Assembly (NCBI GenBank): GCA_023014335.1
Contig: JAECYW010000004.1
Coordinates: forward strand, 496,001-560,000
Direction: 5' to 3'
Source of the DNA: Galerina marginata
Taxonomy: Eukaryota > Basidiomycota > Agaricomycetes > Agaricales > Galerinaceae
DNA length: 64,000 nucleotides
Part shown: positions 1 through 12,244 of the stretch, piece after piece
Layout of the letters: every line of letters begins with the position of its first letter
Position numbering within the stretch: the stretch's first letter is position 1
Notes under the pieces: generated by a model
Databases searched by the model: none
What the model was told of the DNA's origin: nothing
The model's input: the letters and a program-made list of their open reading frames with translations, nothing else
Program-made: the position numbers and the translations under genes

Positions 1-1050
1 GATGGACTGATGATTTGACGGAAGGCTTGATGAATGAAAGATAGATGGATGGATGGATGGATGCGAAACGCGAAGGGAAGCTGGATACAGAAGGAGGACG
101 CCGTTCGTTCGTACCATGCCATATTTGGAGATGTTATGGCATCAGTTTCGTTTTTGATCGCTTTCAGTTTTTGGGTTTTCTTTCTTTCGTTCCTCCGTTG
201 TTTTCTTCATTTTCTTTTTAATTTTCGGCTATTCTTGGCTTATGGTTCCGAGCACCAGCTCCATGGAGCGGTGGGTGCCGCGGCAAAGAACGCGGGCACG
301 GGCTCGCATGAATAGATCTGCCAGTGGTGTCAACGTTGGGGTACATGTCGCGCGCCTTTCATGTGACTATATGCGCCCATCTCTTCTCTATTTTGGGATC
401 TTCGACGGCTCAGTCCGAGCATCGTCGATGATTTTCTACGACCCCGTCGCATTCGGGCCATCCTGGAGGCTGGGGGTCAACTGGCTTCCATTCTCTATTT
501 AGGCAGCCAGGGGTGCGGGGATTGCGGTGTGACATGTACTTGCTTGGATTGAATGAATCTGCCTTGGCTCAAGATTTCCCCTGGTGTCTTCTGTTCTATA
601 TTTTCGCCAGATCCAGGCGCATATATCTGGGCTCTGGCCTTTGGTTTGACCCTGGAGGGTAGATGATCCGGTTGATGATTTTTATCTGACGTTTTGGAGT
701 TGTTTTTGGAGTGGGAAGGAAGGGAAATTGGCGATGCGCTTCTTTCCGTTTTCTTCATCTTGTTTCTATGTTTCTTAACTTATTCTTTGCTGGTGACGGC
801 GGAGAGCTTGTGATTTTATGGTTGACACTGCTTAGTTTGATTTCGTTCGTGTTTCATCGAAGCCTTACTTTTTCTTTCTTTTCCACTTTTTATTATTTGC
901 GAAGGCAGGAAAACTTGGCAGGAGCGTGGAAGACCTTTGCACCAACCCTGAGCCAACCCTTTCGACTCTGGTTGTCTTTCTTACTCTTTCCTGCCCCACC
1001 CACTTTCATGAAAACATCCTATCGAACTTGCCTGACGAATTTTCTAACAG
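1..1050. other. Region upstream of the first gene, no exon recognised
   Basis: The first 60 bases hold a short run of GATG tetranucleotides. From about 700 to 1020 the + strand is rich in T and C, which in fungi is typical of promoter, leader or long-intron sequence. A good branch-point/acceptor (ctaac followed by ag) ends at 1050 and opens the first convincing exon of the downstream gene, so an upstream exon must exist here or before the window. I could not find a donor or coding stretch that joins it in frame. Longer open frames here (34-315, 242-502, 711-1082) show no protein-like pattern. Confidence 0.4.
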
Positions 1051-2759
1051 ACTGGATATGGAATCGGTTTGAACCTCCCTGATCGAGCAGCCAATGCATC
1101 TTCATCGACAACATCGTCTTCGTCCTCCCACCAGCATTCTCGCGCTGGCAGCTACGGGGGAAGCGGGGTCCCAGTAGGAGGATACGTACCACAGGCACAG
1201 GACGAAAGACAAGGTACTGTCGCATATTATCACTATGGGGCCCCTTTCGCATCCGACTAAACCCGGGGATACTTAGAGTTTTCCTCTGCGTTTGGGCTGA
1301 TGTCGCTCGATGACCCGAACGTGATGGCAGGCATCGCGGCAGATGGCCAGCCATTCTTCTCAGATCCAGCCCACGCGCATAACCAAGGTCAAAGCCAACC
1401 GCCACCTGGCCAGGAGGGCAGTGTGAGTTCGCTGATTGGTGGCGATATGGACACGCCCATGCCTATGAAACGCTCGTCTGGGCTGCTGCAGATGCCGTCT
1501 CTCGGTCTGGAAGGCACTTCCGCGTCGAGAACCCCAGGCGCACTGCCACTGGCTACTCCAGCCAGGGAAGCAGATGCGCGGGAGATGCGTGAGTTTTGGA
1601 AGCAGTATATGCGCACGCCTCTCAGCGGGCCTACGCCGGCGGCTGGGCTGGGTGACGCGCAGGCATCAAACGCGTCATCTTTGACAAAGGTGGGGACGCC
1701 ATACAGAAGACCGAGGGTGGCGTCATTGCCCAGTGCTAAAACGCCCATAGTGGAGCTCGGACAGATGTACGGGGCTCCAAGCCGTGTCAACAACCTTCAA
1801 ACGAAACACCGGGCTGGTGATGACGAAGCGGCTGGAACGCTTGGCCCGATGTCGTCGATGCGCACGACGTTGCATGGGAATCAGGAGGATTTACGTTCGT
1901 ATGAGGCTGCGGTTATGGCCAGGAGACCACCGACGGCGTTGAATTTGCAGCCCAAGAAACTGGGTAAGGCAAAGGGTCCACACAGCGTATGTCTTTTTTA
2001 TTTTCAGAACACGTTCATGAATGACGGTATCTTGTGCTTCTTCAGTTTGGAGCTCGGCCACGGAGTGCAGTAGATGTTGCGGGGTCAATGAATACGGGTT
2101 CTGGTTCTCACCCTCTTGCTGCATCTTCATTGGCGAATGCTTTCGGGGCGTCCTCACAAGGGCCAGTCCAACAGGCACCCTCTGCACCTGCCGGACGCGT
2201 GACGTTTTCCGTCAAGAAAGAGGACAGAGGGAGTGTCAGTGCTCATGCGAGTCCGGCCCATTCTCGGGCTTCGTCTGGCACTGGGGCTGGAGCTGCCGCC
2301 GATGACGAGCTGTCTGCTGCTGGCAGTCCTGCTCCAGATCAGGATTCTGGGAGACCTTCCTTCAAACGTCTTCCATCTCAAACCTTGGGTCCTGAAAACT
2401 CAAAGCGGGCTTTCTACGGGTTCGACGACGACGAAGAAGACATTAAGGACCGGGAGCTGGTGGGATGGGGTACTGATCCTGCCGCTGCTGGAGTGACGAA
2501 CACCAACAGGGCTACCAACCCGAGCACCAACCCCAAGTTTGGCGGACTCGCAGCCATGAGTCACTCAGATCGTGTCGTAGCGAGTTTGTCGGACAGGAGG
2601 AGGAGGAGAGGTATGAGTGCACCGAATGCCAGCTTGGATCTGCCGCCACAGTCACTTCAGGATCAAGGGCATGAAGAGCAGAAGATGTCCGAGCCCTATG
2701 GTACGGCCAATGTTCCTGGGATGGCATATGCGCCTGCCGCTCAAGGATTGGGCAACTGA
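1051..2759 (+). CDS. Putative basidiomycete regulatory protein, 5' end missing
   Basis: Three exons join in frame: 1051-1213, 1277-1986 and 2046-2759, with introns of 63 and 59 nt. The first exon follows an acceptor at 1050 and has no ATG in frame, so the start lies upstream. The protein is low in complexity (Ser, Pro, Gly, Ala) but carries compact motifs that look conserved: GLNLPDRA, EFSSAFGLMSLDDPNV, REMREFWKQYMRTPL, TPYRRPRVASLPS, and an acidic segment YGFDDDEEDIKDRELVGWG before a basic SDRRRRRG patch. The C terminus is GLGN at 2757-2759. This composition is usual for the C-terminal part of a fungal transcriptional regulator; a Ste12-type factor is one untested idea. No zinc finger or other DNA-binding domain lies within the window. 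A possible 3'-UTR intron spans about 2790-2859. Confidence 0.6.
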
Positions 2760-4242
2760 TCTTCGATAATCGAGGTGAAGAAGTAAAATGGTGAGCGTGC
2801 TTTGCTTCATCCTGATTTCGATTTGTATACTAATCTGTGCTTTCTTCTATTTTCTAGCCTACTTCGTTATTCAAGCATTGTTTTCGTCGACATTGGATAT
2901 TGAATCATGTTCGATACGAAACCCCATAGGACCAGATTTTCTTTTTTCTTTTTTTTTTCCCTTCAACGTATTGTACGATAGTGCGTACGTTCATACCTTA
3001 CCTCTCTCCTTAATACGTCTTTCGTCATTCCCCATAATTGCTCGATCTTCTCCCCGTCCCCTTCGCCTTTATCATCGTCGCTCTTGTTGCTTTTCGTCGA
3101 AGATCGTGATTACCCAACCCATTCCCCTAGCTTTCTATACGTGTATTCTTAGTTTTACCATCGGATCGAACCCACTGTCTGTTTGCTAAACGTACTTCGA
3201 TTTCTGAGATACCTTTACTTGTAGCCCTTCAACTCTCATACGCGATGGACACATCACGAACCTGTATACTTGATCATATGAATGTAAAGTGTGTACCCCA
3301 CCGGCCTCTTTCTCTTAATAGTTGCAGCTCCAATCGACACTATTGCAATTTAATAAAGCGACCCTACACAGAACATTGATTATACGAAGGATTCCAGAAT
3401 TCCGATGAGAATTCTACCGAGATTCGATTGGGACTTTCGATGAATGAATCTGAAGCTCACTGAGTTTGGGAATCATCAGTGTTCAACGTTGACCAGTGAT
3501 GTAGCCCCTTTTCGACTAGGCCGGAATGGTAGAAAATTGTTTTGCGAAAACAGCGGTACCGTCGACATGGGAACTCTCCATGTTAGATTCTTAGATATAT
3601 CAGCAGATTGCTTCCCGTCTTCCACGGTTTACCTCACTCTAGACTCTCATGAACTTCCGTAATTTGGAATATTTCCAATTCGGGTGAATATGTCGTTTGT
3701 TTTTGGTGTCGAAATCTGACCACGGGAACGCTATAGGAGCTGGTGTTCTGGAAGGAACGGTGAGATTTATCTGGACACGGCTAGGCGGGAAGGCGACATG
3801 TCGCAGATGCATCGGGTGTACGGTACAAGTCAGCGGTTATTTTCTGAGAAATTAGAAGTAAGTTGATGGGCATACCATTGGCCCAGGAATTTCGTGACTT
3901 CGGTAGAGCATGTAGCGAATCAAATAAAAAGGGAAGTATGTTTTCTTCGTCAACGCGTCACCCTTGGGCGATAGTTTCTTCTTGAATTTACTGAACGCGA
4001 CGCGAAGGCCAAGGCCACTTAGTATTAGTACGGTGATTTCTGTGAATGATAAGGGCTTAGGCGTCGACAACGAAAATCTTGGACGAGCTTGATGGAAGGT
4101 ATCACCACAACTCTCGACCGCCCATCAGCTCCCAGGCGAGCTATGCCAAGCGGGAAAAGGCATTGCAATGTTCGGGACAGTGAGACTATTGAAGCTTAAT
4201 ATTGAAGCCTAAGACTCGTCTTCTTCCGATTACCTGCGAGGT
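2760..4242. other. 3' UTR and intergenic spacer
   Basis: The first 600 nt are probably the pyrimidine-rich 3' UTR of the upstream gene. From 3360 to 4242 I see only short, unsupported open frames on both strands (for example 3444-3662 on + and 3852-4070 on -) and no domain-like sequence. The two flanking genes converge here. Confidence 0.5.
3352..3357 (+). terminator. Candidate polyadenylation signal
   Basis: An AATAAA hexamer lies about 600 nt after the stop codon of the first gene, in an A/T-rich stretch. Hexamer use is loose in fungi, so this is only a candidate 3' end. Confidence 0.3.
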
Positions 4243-5353
4243 TTACTGAATTATTACACCAGTAACATCAGCAAACCACGCCCTTTGATCCTTGGGAGAT
4301 GCCCAATCCTTTCCATGGCCTAAATGATTTCCAAGTAACAACCCCGTCATCTAAAAGTCAAATAATGGAAGGAATGAGACTAACCTCCGAAGAAAGTTTG
4401 GAAGTGCATTCCTTTAATCTTCCCCGCTTCGCTCTCTCGGAACGTTAGTCCGTCGATCTCCATGACAGATTCACCGTCAATCCAAATCTGAATTTCACCT
4501 AGGCCGGAATCAGCTGACTGGCATTCTGAAATTATTGAAGTCTACGCTGCGTACCATTGCAGGAACCAACATCGTTCAACTTGATCCTGAATGCAAGGGC
4601 GACCCAGTTTCCGACAGCTATGTCAAGAAGGAATGCACCACGCCCCACCGAGAAGCCATAGTCGCTATTTTCCACAGAGAGTGGCGGAACAGAAGACAGC
4701 TGGGTGGTGTTTTCAGGAGTCAAGGGCAAGTAGGCGTAGAGCTCGCCCACAGACTTGGGTCTAATGAAAATTAAGCAAGGACTACACAAGAATAATTATT
4801 TCCTGAATACAACCTCCACATAGGCCTCAAATCAAAGCACTGGCATCGCTTTTCCTGTCTCCCACCGGTACAGCCATAAGACAGGTCGCCTACGCCACCA
4901 ACTGCAACTGAGGTCAGTAGTAAGAAAGAAGCTTTCGGATGGAAACGTACAAACTCCAGGCAGTTTTCCTCCTTTCACCCATTCCCACCCATCCTGGAGC
5001 ATCAATCGATAGCTAAAGATCACCTCAGATGCGGTTTCTAACTGTTTCCTAAAGGCAGATGGGCCAGACATATAGAATCCGAAACCGCCAGGGATTTCGC
5101 CAGCCGGGTTAACACTCCCCTTAGGATATAACGCCTCCCAAGCAACTTTGGGAGCTACACTGCTTAAAGGAGTTGGAGGATTGAGAATTCTATGCGTCGT
5201 TCCCGACGAGACCTTATGCACCCCGAGCTGACCATCGTCCAGTAGCACCAGCTCAAGCCTAGCATGCTCTATGAGTTCGCAGGTGGTAAAGCCGGAGATG
5301 AAATTGCTTTTGGGGATGAGGTGGGAGATATCCAACACCTTTTGCTCTTCCAT
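4243..5353 (-). CDS. Polysaccharide lyase family 14-like protein
   Basis: Five exons join in frame on the minus strand: 5353-4951, 4901-4814, 4760-4555, 4498-4385 and 4319-4243, giving 295 residues. Motifs in order are PGGFGFYMSGP (about residue 87), GWEWVKGGKLPG, CTGGRQ, CQCFDLRPMWR, GELYAYLP, an IQIWIDGE strand and a final FFGGHGKDWASPKDQ. This arrangement and length match fungal PL14 (alginate/glucuronan lyase-like) proteins, which cleave uronic-acid polysaccharides by beta-elimination. The start ATG lies about 70 nt from a TATA box. No signal peptide follows it (MEEQKVLDISHL), unlike most secreted members, so the product is either intracellular or has a further exon upstream. All junctions keep frame. 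Substrate is not predictable from sequence. Confidence 0.83.
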
Positions 5354-5658
5354 CGTTGTCGGTGTGAACAGAAGGGTTGGGTGTCGGACTCATTGTCGTG
5401 ACGTAATGGTGTTCACGGTGTTCTATTTATATATCTCGATCGCGCACCTGTCGCGCACCTTCGGTTGGTCAAGAACTGCCAGCCAATACGTTGAACAATA
5501 ACTACAAAATAAAATATAGCTAACTGCGGAAATATTCTTGGTATATGCTACTCACGCTCTTCTCCTAATTGTGCCGCTTACATACGAACCGTCCGAAATA
5601 ATTGCGAACAAAATATGGGAATAGGTATCGAGCTCAGACGACCTTGCTCTCTCAATAT
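5354..5658. other. Promoter spacer between two minus-strand genes
   Basis: About 300 nt hold the TATA-containing promoter of the PL14 gene and the 3' flank of the DUF6533 gene. Nothing else is seen. Confidence 0.5.
5422..5435 (-). promoter_or_regulatory. TATA box of the PL14 gene
   Basis: On the minus strand the sequence reads gatatataaatag, about 70-80 nt before the ATG at 5353, which is suitable spacing for a fungal TATA element. Confidence 0.5.
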
Positions 5659-7292
5659 TCATTCTTCTTGTCGGTGCCACGACATATGCACTGATGATTC
5701 AAGTGCTGCCTGTCGAACATTTAAAAGAACGCGATTACCCAACACACAGGACATGGCCATGGCGAAGCCGATTGGTGTGTCGATGAAAGATGACTACTGG
5801 GATTAGAGAGGTACAGGAGATGAGATTGAAAAACTTACTGGTGCTAATACCCAAATAAGAAGGCAAGTCAGATAAGTGCCACCAATCCTAAATATGAGGA
5901 TGTCAGACGGAAAATTTCCAGTTGGTGATATTTGAATCGCTCACACTAAGAAGTATGTGATAGAATCACGGACAAGGATACTAACAAGGCCCATCGCTCC
6001 TCGGCGGAATGCATGGGGACTTCTTCTGTAGGACTTAAACCCTGATATTACAGCCAAAACACATAAAAGACTTTCGAAGGACAGAATGGGTATCCAGAAG
6101 GCGTAGAAGTTCGTGATGATGGTGGTGGGAACGCAGAATTTCCCCCCTAATAGCGGAATGCTCAGTGCCTGACCTGGCACGAGAAGTAGATTAGAATCAT
6201 TGGGAGGCGCAAGTTACAAAGCCTCACCTGCAGAGGATGATAGTTGTTTCGTTAATACCCATATCGAAAGACTTGACGATGCCGCAAACCAAATCAACAT
6301 CAATGCTAGGACCTTCTTGTTCATCGAGTATAACGCGTAGATTCGCATCTGTAATATTCCTAGGCTGAACATCAGACACCATAAAACATTGAGTATAACC
6401 AATCCACCTTCGGCGAGGACGCATATTAGCCAACCGGTCCAGCCTTGCCATTGAAAAAACCGAGTGCCTGCTCATCAGTGTGAGCATCCACCCTTTCGTT
6501 GTAAATGAAGGATACGTACAACTATGGGGATTAACACGAGCCTTTGAGACCAAGATTAAAAATTAATCAAATAAACTTACAACTAAATTGAAATCAAGAT
6601 TAATGAGTTGCAGTACGTCGAAATATGTAATCGAATTTACCGAATCAGTGAGTCTCGGGGAGAAGAACGCTGGAATAAATTTATTAGCATATGTTCAGTT
6701 TGAACTGAATGTTAATAAACGGTACCATAAATGTTGAACCTAGGGAAGTATTTATTGAGTATATAAACTTGTAGGTCCAGTGGCAAATAGAGTCCTCTCA
6801 CATGAAGGCCGCCAAGGTATAATACCTATTCTGTTAAAGAATGAAAGTAAACTCCTTTTGTGTAAACTATAACGGGGGGAAACATACCGCCAAGAACAGG
6901 CCCTTTCCAAACGACCACGACCTTTGCTATTTTCAATGAAATGAGCCAGGTATCTGGAAAATGGGGGGAATACTCCGCACCCATATTAACCGAATCTATG
7001 CATTGTGAACTAACAGTAAGACGAGGAAAAAGGGAGGGCTTACTTCGTCGTCCAAAGTAATTACTGGAGTCCTTGAACGGTGAGTAGACAGCTGGTAACG
7101 AAAAGAATTCATGCGCACGATGGTCAAATATAACGATGGAGCCAGCTGCCACTTTGCGTGGTAGTGAATTCAAGTTAGAGAGGTTCACTCAGACCCAAAG
7201 TCAAAGAGCTTACATTCACAGTATCTGGTCGCTTGAATGGCCTGCAAGCTGTTGATGATAAATTGGAGTTGTGCAAGAGGGGAATCGGCCAT
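5659..7292 (-). CDS. DUF6533-type multi-pass membrane protein
   Basis: The gene is split into about ten short exons. From the ATG at 7292 the protein starts MADSPLAQLQFI, followed by the family's landmarks: FDHLITLDDE, IWQRSWSFGKGLFLA, then CTRFFQWQGW, a helix ending LQMRIYALY, a helix around LIWFAASSSLSIWVL, SIPLLGGKFC, a helix from FWIPILSFESLLCVLAV, RDSITYFLV, and the C-terminal GFAMAMSCVLGNRVLLNVR shortly before the stop at 5659. These motifs are diagnostic of a very large basidiomycete family of seven-helix proteins of unknown function (DUF6533). The junction order between the third and fifth exons (about 6660-6900) is the least certain part. Expect a plasma-membrane or endomembrane protein; no ligand or partner is known. 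Confidence 0.78.
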
Positions 7293-8411
7293 GTCGCTTA
7301 AGGAACCAAGAGCTTGCCCATCAAAATCAAGGGTCCCTTTAAGTATGCCGAAGCTTCTCGACATGGTTCACTGTTTGGTCCTTGGTATCGGCGTATGTAC
7401 GTCGATGTTGTCTATCAAACTCCCATCACCCAGTGAAGGCGACAACATTGCCTCCTTTAGGAATGGTCGAGGCATAGTGATAGCCGTCTCCGTACTACTT
7501 CGATGCTTATTGCAAGTTGAACGTCCCAGTAGAAATCCAGGCCTAGTCAGGGCTCACGAACAACGCCGAGAACGAGAGAAAATGAGGCGATGGTGTATGA
7601 TTCATGGCGTAGGTATTACAGAAATTTCACTTGACTTCCCACAGGATTTGCGCGATATTTCTGGATATCAGAAAAGCTGCCACCACCTTGTCAAACGTCT
7701 TTCTAACTATAATCTGTTTTGAAATACCGGGTCGAACGTGCTAACTTATAGAAGCTGTAAAAAAGACATTATCATCGGGGAAATTCTAAATACTAGGCTC
7801 TCGTCTTTGCTAGGGCAAACAAGGTGTGAAGGAACGAAATATCGGAAATAAGGCGGAGACGTTAATATTTGGGTCGTCTTACCTTTGGCCTCGATGCCCA
7901 GCTTAGTGCTACGTTCCCAAGACATGATCGCTTCGGGAAATGGACGCCCAAGGTCGAGGACACGAATAAAAGTCCCAGAATACAGAAAACTTGAAACTTG
8001 ATTTATCATCCTTTACGAGAGAGCTAATCCTAGATGCCACTATATTCATGGCTGATAAGCTCAGGCGATTTGCTTGCGATCAATGGTCCGGTAGACTATA
8101 TTCAGCCCGAAGGCACCATAATACCCGGGCCCGCAAATGGACGTCCTTACTTGGAGGCACATTCCCAAGTGCCTGGGTTCGTGTAAACGGGGTTGGATGC
8201 TGTTAACCACGGGGAATGGTTCCGATATTCTTTATTTGTTCCGTTCGCCCGTTTGTTGGCACGCGACTGGTCTAAATCTCTAAAAGTTCGATATTTCGTT
8301 GTCAGTAGATCGAGAGGCGTCTACTAGACTAGGTCGTTGCAAAGGTGATCATCACCCTTCACAGGCGTTAGCACCCGCTTGCGACACAAAGGTTTTAATG
8401 TAATGCGTACC
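7293..8411. other. Intergenic spacer
   Basis: About 1.1 kb between two minus-strand genes, including the upstream region of the DUF6533 gene. Open frames at 7237-7722 (+) and 7746-8009 (-) have no domain-like pattern, and the first overlaps the DUF6533 start on the other strand. I see no gene here. Confidence 0.45.
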
Positions 8412-10682
8412 TCACGATTCAGTCATGGCAAGGTCTTCGTGGCCACCTCCTTCAATACCCCATTTGGTGTCGACAACTCTTTTCAAAGAGTACGATTTCA
8501 TCATAAAGACAGTGGCCATTCCCAGTGCCCCAAAAATCGCAAATGCCACCCAAAGCTGCCTGAGACTTTGTAAATACGCAGTTTGTACTGGTAGCTTTAG
8601 ATCTTCTGGGAGCTTGGGGATTTGTGGAATGATTGAATAGGCAAGTTGTCCGCCCTCGTGGCTTTTCACATCGATGAAAGGCATGTCTGGAAGTTTCGAT
8701 GTCAGGGAGTTCTGGAGGATGGTACCTCCAATCGCGACTCCCCACGCCTAAATAAAGAGCCCAGTCAGACATGGAGACAGTACTAGAGCGCAATTGTCAC
8801 CTGTGAGCACTGACGTAGAAAGGTCATAAATGCAACCGCCGACGCATTTTGTTTTAATGGAAGTGGGGCTAGGATCGGGAACTGCGTAACTGGAATAAGC
8901 CGCGTGTAAAGAGAGAAACGTCGTGCAATAAGTTACCGTCGTTGAATACAAAAAACCTAAGCCGACACCGGTAACAAGTTGATATAGTACCACAAGGGCA
9001 ATCGACGTATCCAGCTTGAGGGAAATTAAGAGGCCGGTCCCCAAGAGTACAGAGGACCATCCGAGGAGGTTCTAAGATTGAAGGCATTAGTAATGTCTAT
9101 TGGGAAAAGATCGGTGCTTACTACTCGTCGGTAGTAACCAGTTCTAGATACGATGTAACCTTGCGCAATCGATGCAAATGGGACAGCGACGGCGAGAGGA
9201 AGAATATATAAACCGGACAATATGGGGCTGGCTGCCTTGACTGACTGGAACCAAGTAGGCCTAGTTTGTGGAACAGTCGAAGTTGGTCAAGAACTACTCG
9301 GCTTGCAATATGAGAAATAGCTACAGATAGACTATTTTGGGTGAACCAGGGATACCAATTACTGAAAGCAATCGGTAAAACTTACAAACAATGCCGAGGG
9401 TGACTACGCCTTGAATAAAGGTGGCAAGGTACCTAAATCATATTGAGTTATTTCAAATAACAGACAATTCCTCAACCATCGAGCTCACCCGGAGAAACTT
9501 GTCCTATTTGAGAGAATGACCCATGGAATCTTTCAAGATGTGAAAGGCGTCTCAAAAGGTGAATGGTACGAGTGGCGGGGTAGGACGTACCACTGGGTAT
9601 TCTGGCCATCGCGATTCATAGAACAGCGTGGCAAGCAGTCCAAAAAGACCAAGTACGAGAGGGACAAGAACACTTGCCGAAGTCCAAGGAAACCGGATAC
9701 CGCCAAACGTTAGCGCCAGCATACAGCTACATGTTGATGCAATGATAGCGATGTTGCCCCTGAGAGAAATCAATCAGGATGAAAAGAAACAACGGTAAGC
9801 AGCTTACAACCAATCAATCTTTGTTAACTTTTGGCGGACGTCACCTTCGGGTCTTTTGAGACGGAGGAAGCTCATTACGATAATAAAGGCGATCCCACAG
9901 AGAGGAAGATTCAGATCTAGACAACCAAACTTGTTCATTGAGGCGCGCCGTCAAGCAATGAAAAGGATTCACAGAAAAACCATCGCCATGTTTTGTCTTG
10001 AGCAAGCGAGCCAGCAATGAAAGGTCCGGTCACTGTTCCAATTGTCCAAACTCTTAACGCGCAAGAATCAAGAAGAGAAAGATGTGGCATGCATTGGATG
10101 TACGCACAACCCAGTAATCCCAGCGTAAACGCCTCTCTCTCGTAGGGGTACAAGGTCGGTGATGATAATCGAATTTAACGCCTGGATCGCTCCAGAGCCT
10201 ACACCCTGTACGGCTGGACCAGTTGGTGCAACCAAGGCAAAATAAATAAAAATGGGACATACCACGACCTCCAATGAACACAGACTAAGGATTGTGCCGA
10301 GCCAGATATGGTGGATCCAACAGCGAAAACAATGATTCCTGTCATTATTATTATCCTACGGCCAAATATTTCCGCCAGGTGTCCGCTGAGGAGAATAGTC
10401 GACGAGGACGAAAGCGAATATACAGATGCTACCCAAGTGAAGTCAGAGCCGTTAAGGTCATCAACAATTGTTGGAGCCGCAGTCCCAATGCCACCCTGGT
10501 TCGTAGACACTGGTCAAGAAGTACACTCTATACATCTCATCCTGATACGCACCAGATCCAATGCAGGACAATAAAGTACAGCTACACAGTGCCACAAAGA
10601 CGAGCCAAAATCGTAAGTTTCGTTTGAAGGTCGTGGTTTCATCACTATCAGTTAGGTGGGCCGGCGTCAGGCATGATAACAT
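8412..10682 (-). CDS. MFS transporter 1, DHA2-type 14-helix drug:H+ antiporter-like
   Basis: The minus-strand gene has about eleven exons. Starting at ATG 10682, the ordered motifs are LRFWLVFVALCS, TAAPTIVDDLNGSDFTW, GHLAEIFGRR (motif A), VQGVGSGAIQALN, IIITDLVPLRERGVYAG, a motif C-like WTIGTVTGPFIAGSL, then the C-terminal half LNLPLCGIAF, GGIRFPWTS, LSGLYILPLAVAVPFAS, FPILAPLP, TFLRQCSQAWGVAIGGTI and a tail ending DLAMTES. This is the proton-driven DHA2 exporter family of the plasma membrane; substrate cannot be inferred. Three places do not read cleanly: about 10566 (an expected SALDL motif is shifted, though an in-frame splice giving a few extra residues exists), about 10285 (FIGGRAVQ is in another frame), and about 9278, where three residues before PTWFQSV are missing. 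Confidence 0.85.
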
Positions 10683-12244
10683 TCTGTGTATCGTCTGACT
10701 TGCTTTTGTACCCTCGTGAGCATTCCGTACTTCTGTGTGTGCGAAGCCGGAGCAAGCGCGATCGGAACTGCGGTGAAAAATGTCAGTTTAAATAATTCCA
10801 TCGCCCTTTCACGTTGCAGAGGCTATAAATTCGGTGAGATGTACACCTAGAACTAAAGCATTGCATCCCGAGATTCGATCTTGCTACGACCGGAAGCAAT
10901 CTGCCCCAGCTGCGAAAATGCGGCTGCCTCGTTCTTTGGTGAGAGTTTTGGCAGAGAACAGTTCCTTGGAAGAGTCACTGAGTCACTGTTGGGCGGAATG
11001 ATCCAGCTAATGCTGGAGGTCAGTGAGTCAAACGGATGACAGTGCACAATTTCATCAGTATCGTCGTACAGGAATAACTTGAATGACGGTTGTTTCTTGT
11101 TGACGACGACTTGAAATGACCGATTTTCAAGTACAGTAGTTGCGTAGGAGAGTGTCTCAAGATAGGCACATAAAGCACGAATCTTTGAGTTCTCTTTGAC
11201 GGTTTATCAAACATCAATGCTAGAATCAGATGCTATGATTTCGTTTCAACAGCTAAAATAATAAAATGACGTGGAAATATGTTGACACACCTGGGACCAC
11301 AAATATTCCGTTCCGAAGGCATGACATTCCGGATGAAATCAAGCGCTGTCTGGTGCTGAATTTAGGAGATTGATCTTTCTGGATTGTAGGTCAGCAGAGG
11401 ACATGGTGCAAGTTTAATGCGTTGTGTGTGCTGGCCGTCGAGTTTATTACTTAAGACGAGGTTGAAACTCCGCGTCGAGGCTGCAATCTATTTTTAAACT
11501 TCCCTCTAGTTCGGAACCGCGCTCGAGGTAAAGCTGAACAGGATGCAGCTTTGCTCGTCTTTCTACTAGTACAAGTCTAACTGGCTCAAATGCATTAATA
11601 GAGCCTCTCCTGAAACCGACTTCGACAGAATTGTCTACGGAACATCAAACCAGGACCTTGGATCCCTGGAGCACATCAATCCTACACATTATGAATTTAC
11701 GAGTCGTGTGACGTTCAACCTACGAAGCAGTTGGAGAGAGGTGCTCGTAAACCTTTGTGGATCGCGCCATACCGTAATTTAGAATTATGCTCTGTCACAA
11801 CTTAACTTGGACTGAATATCGATCACGTTTTTGCCGTTCCAGTCTAAGAGTGGAGGGAAATCTGAAGCACACAGGACAATTCCGCCATACTCCGCGATCC
11901 AACGCTCGCATGTTAGGAGAAATGAAGCTTAGAAGGTACTTCGAACGTAACGAACGTGCTTCACTCAAAGCTAACCACTGGTGGACAATGAATCATAGAA
12001 GTGCTCAAATATGGCAGAATACTCTCAGTACCCACGTCCGAAGACGCTTTGAGCTGATTGACTGCTATGCGCTGCAATCCGTGAGACGGCGGTGTAAGTA
12101 TTACACGGTGATGGTAATACTGGTACGTCTGACATTGGCGGCTTGCTGCGATTTGATAAAGGTCTGTGATGTGGTGCGGCGTTGTGATAAGAACATAAAC
12201 GTACCTCCCAATGGTCGTTTCCTACACACTGTTGATTTCTTGCC
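10683..12244. other. Intergenic spacer
   Basis: About 1.56 kb between MFS transporter 1 and the 3' end of urate oxidase. A 175-codon open frame at 11787-12314 (+) runs into the urate oxidase terminal exon on the opposite strand and shows no protein-like pattern. No repeats or RNA genes are seen. Confidence 0.45.

Noticed and set aside
7237..7722. 161-codon + strand frame
   Set aside because: It overlaps the first exon of the DUF6533 gene in antisense and shows no recognisable motif.
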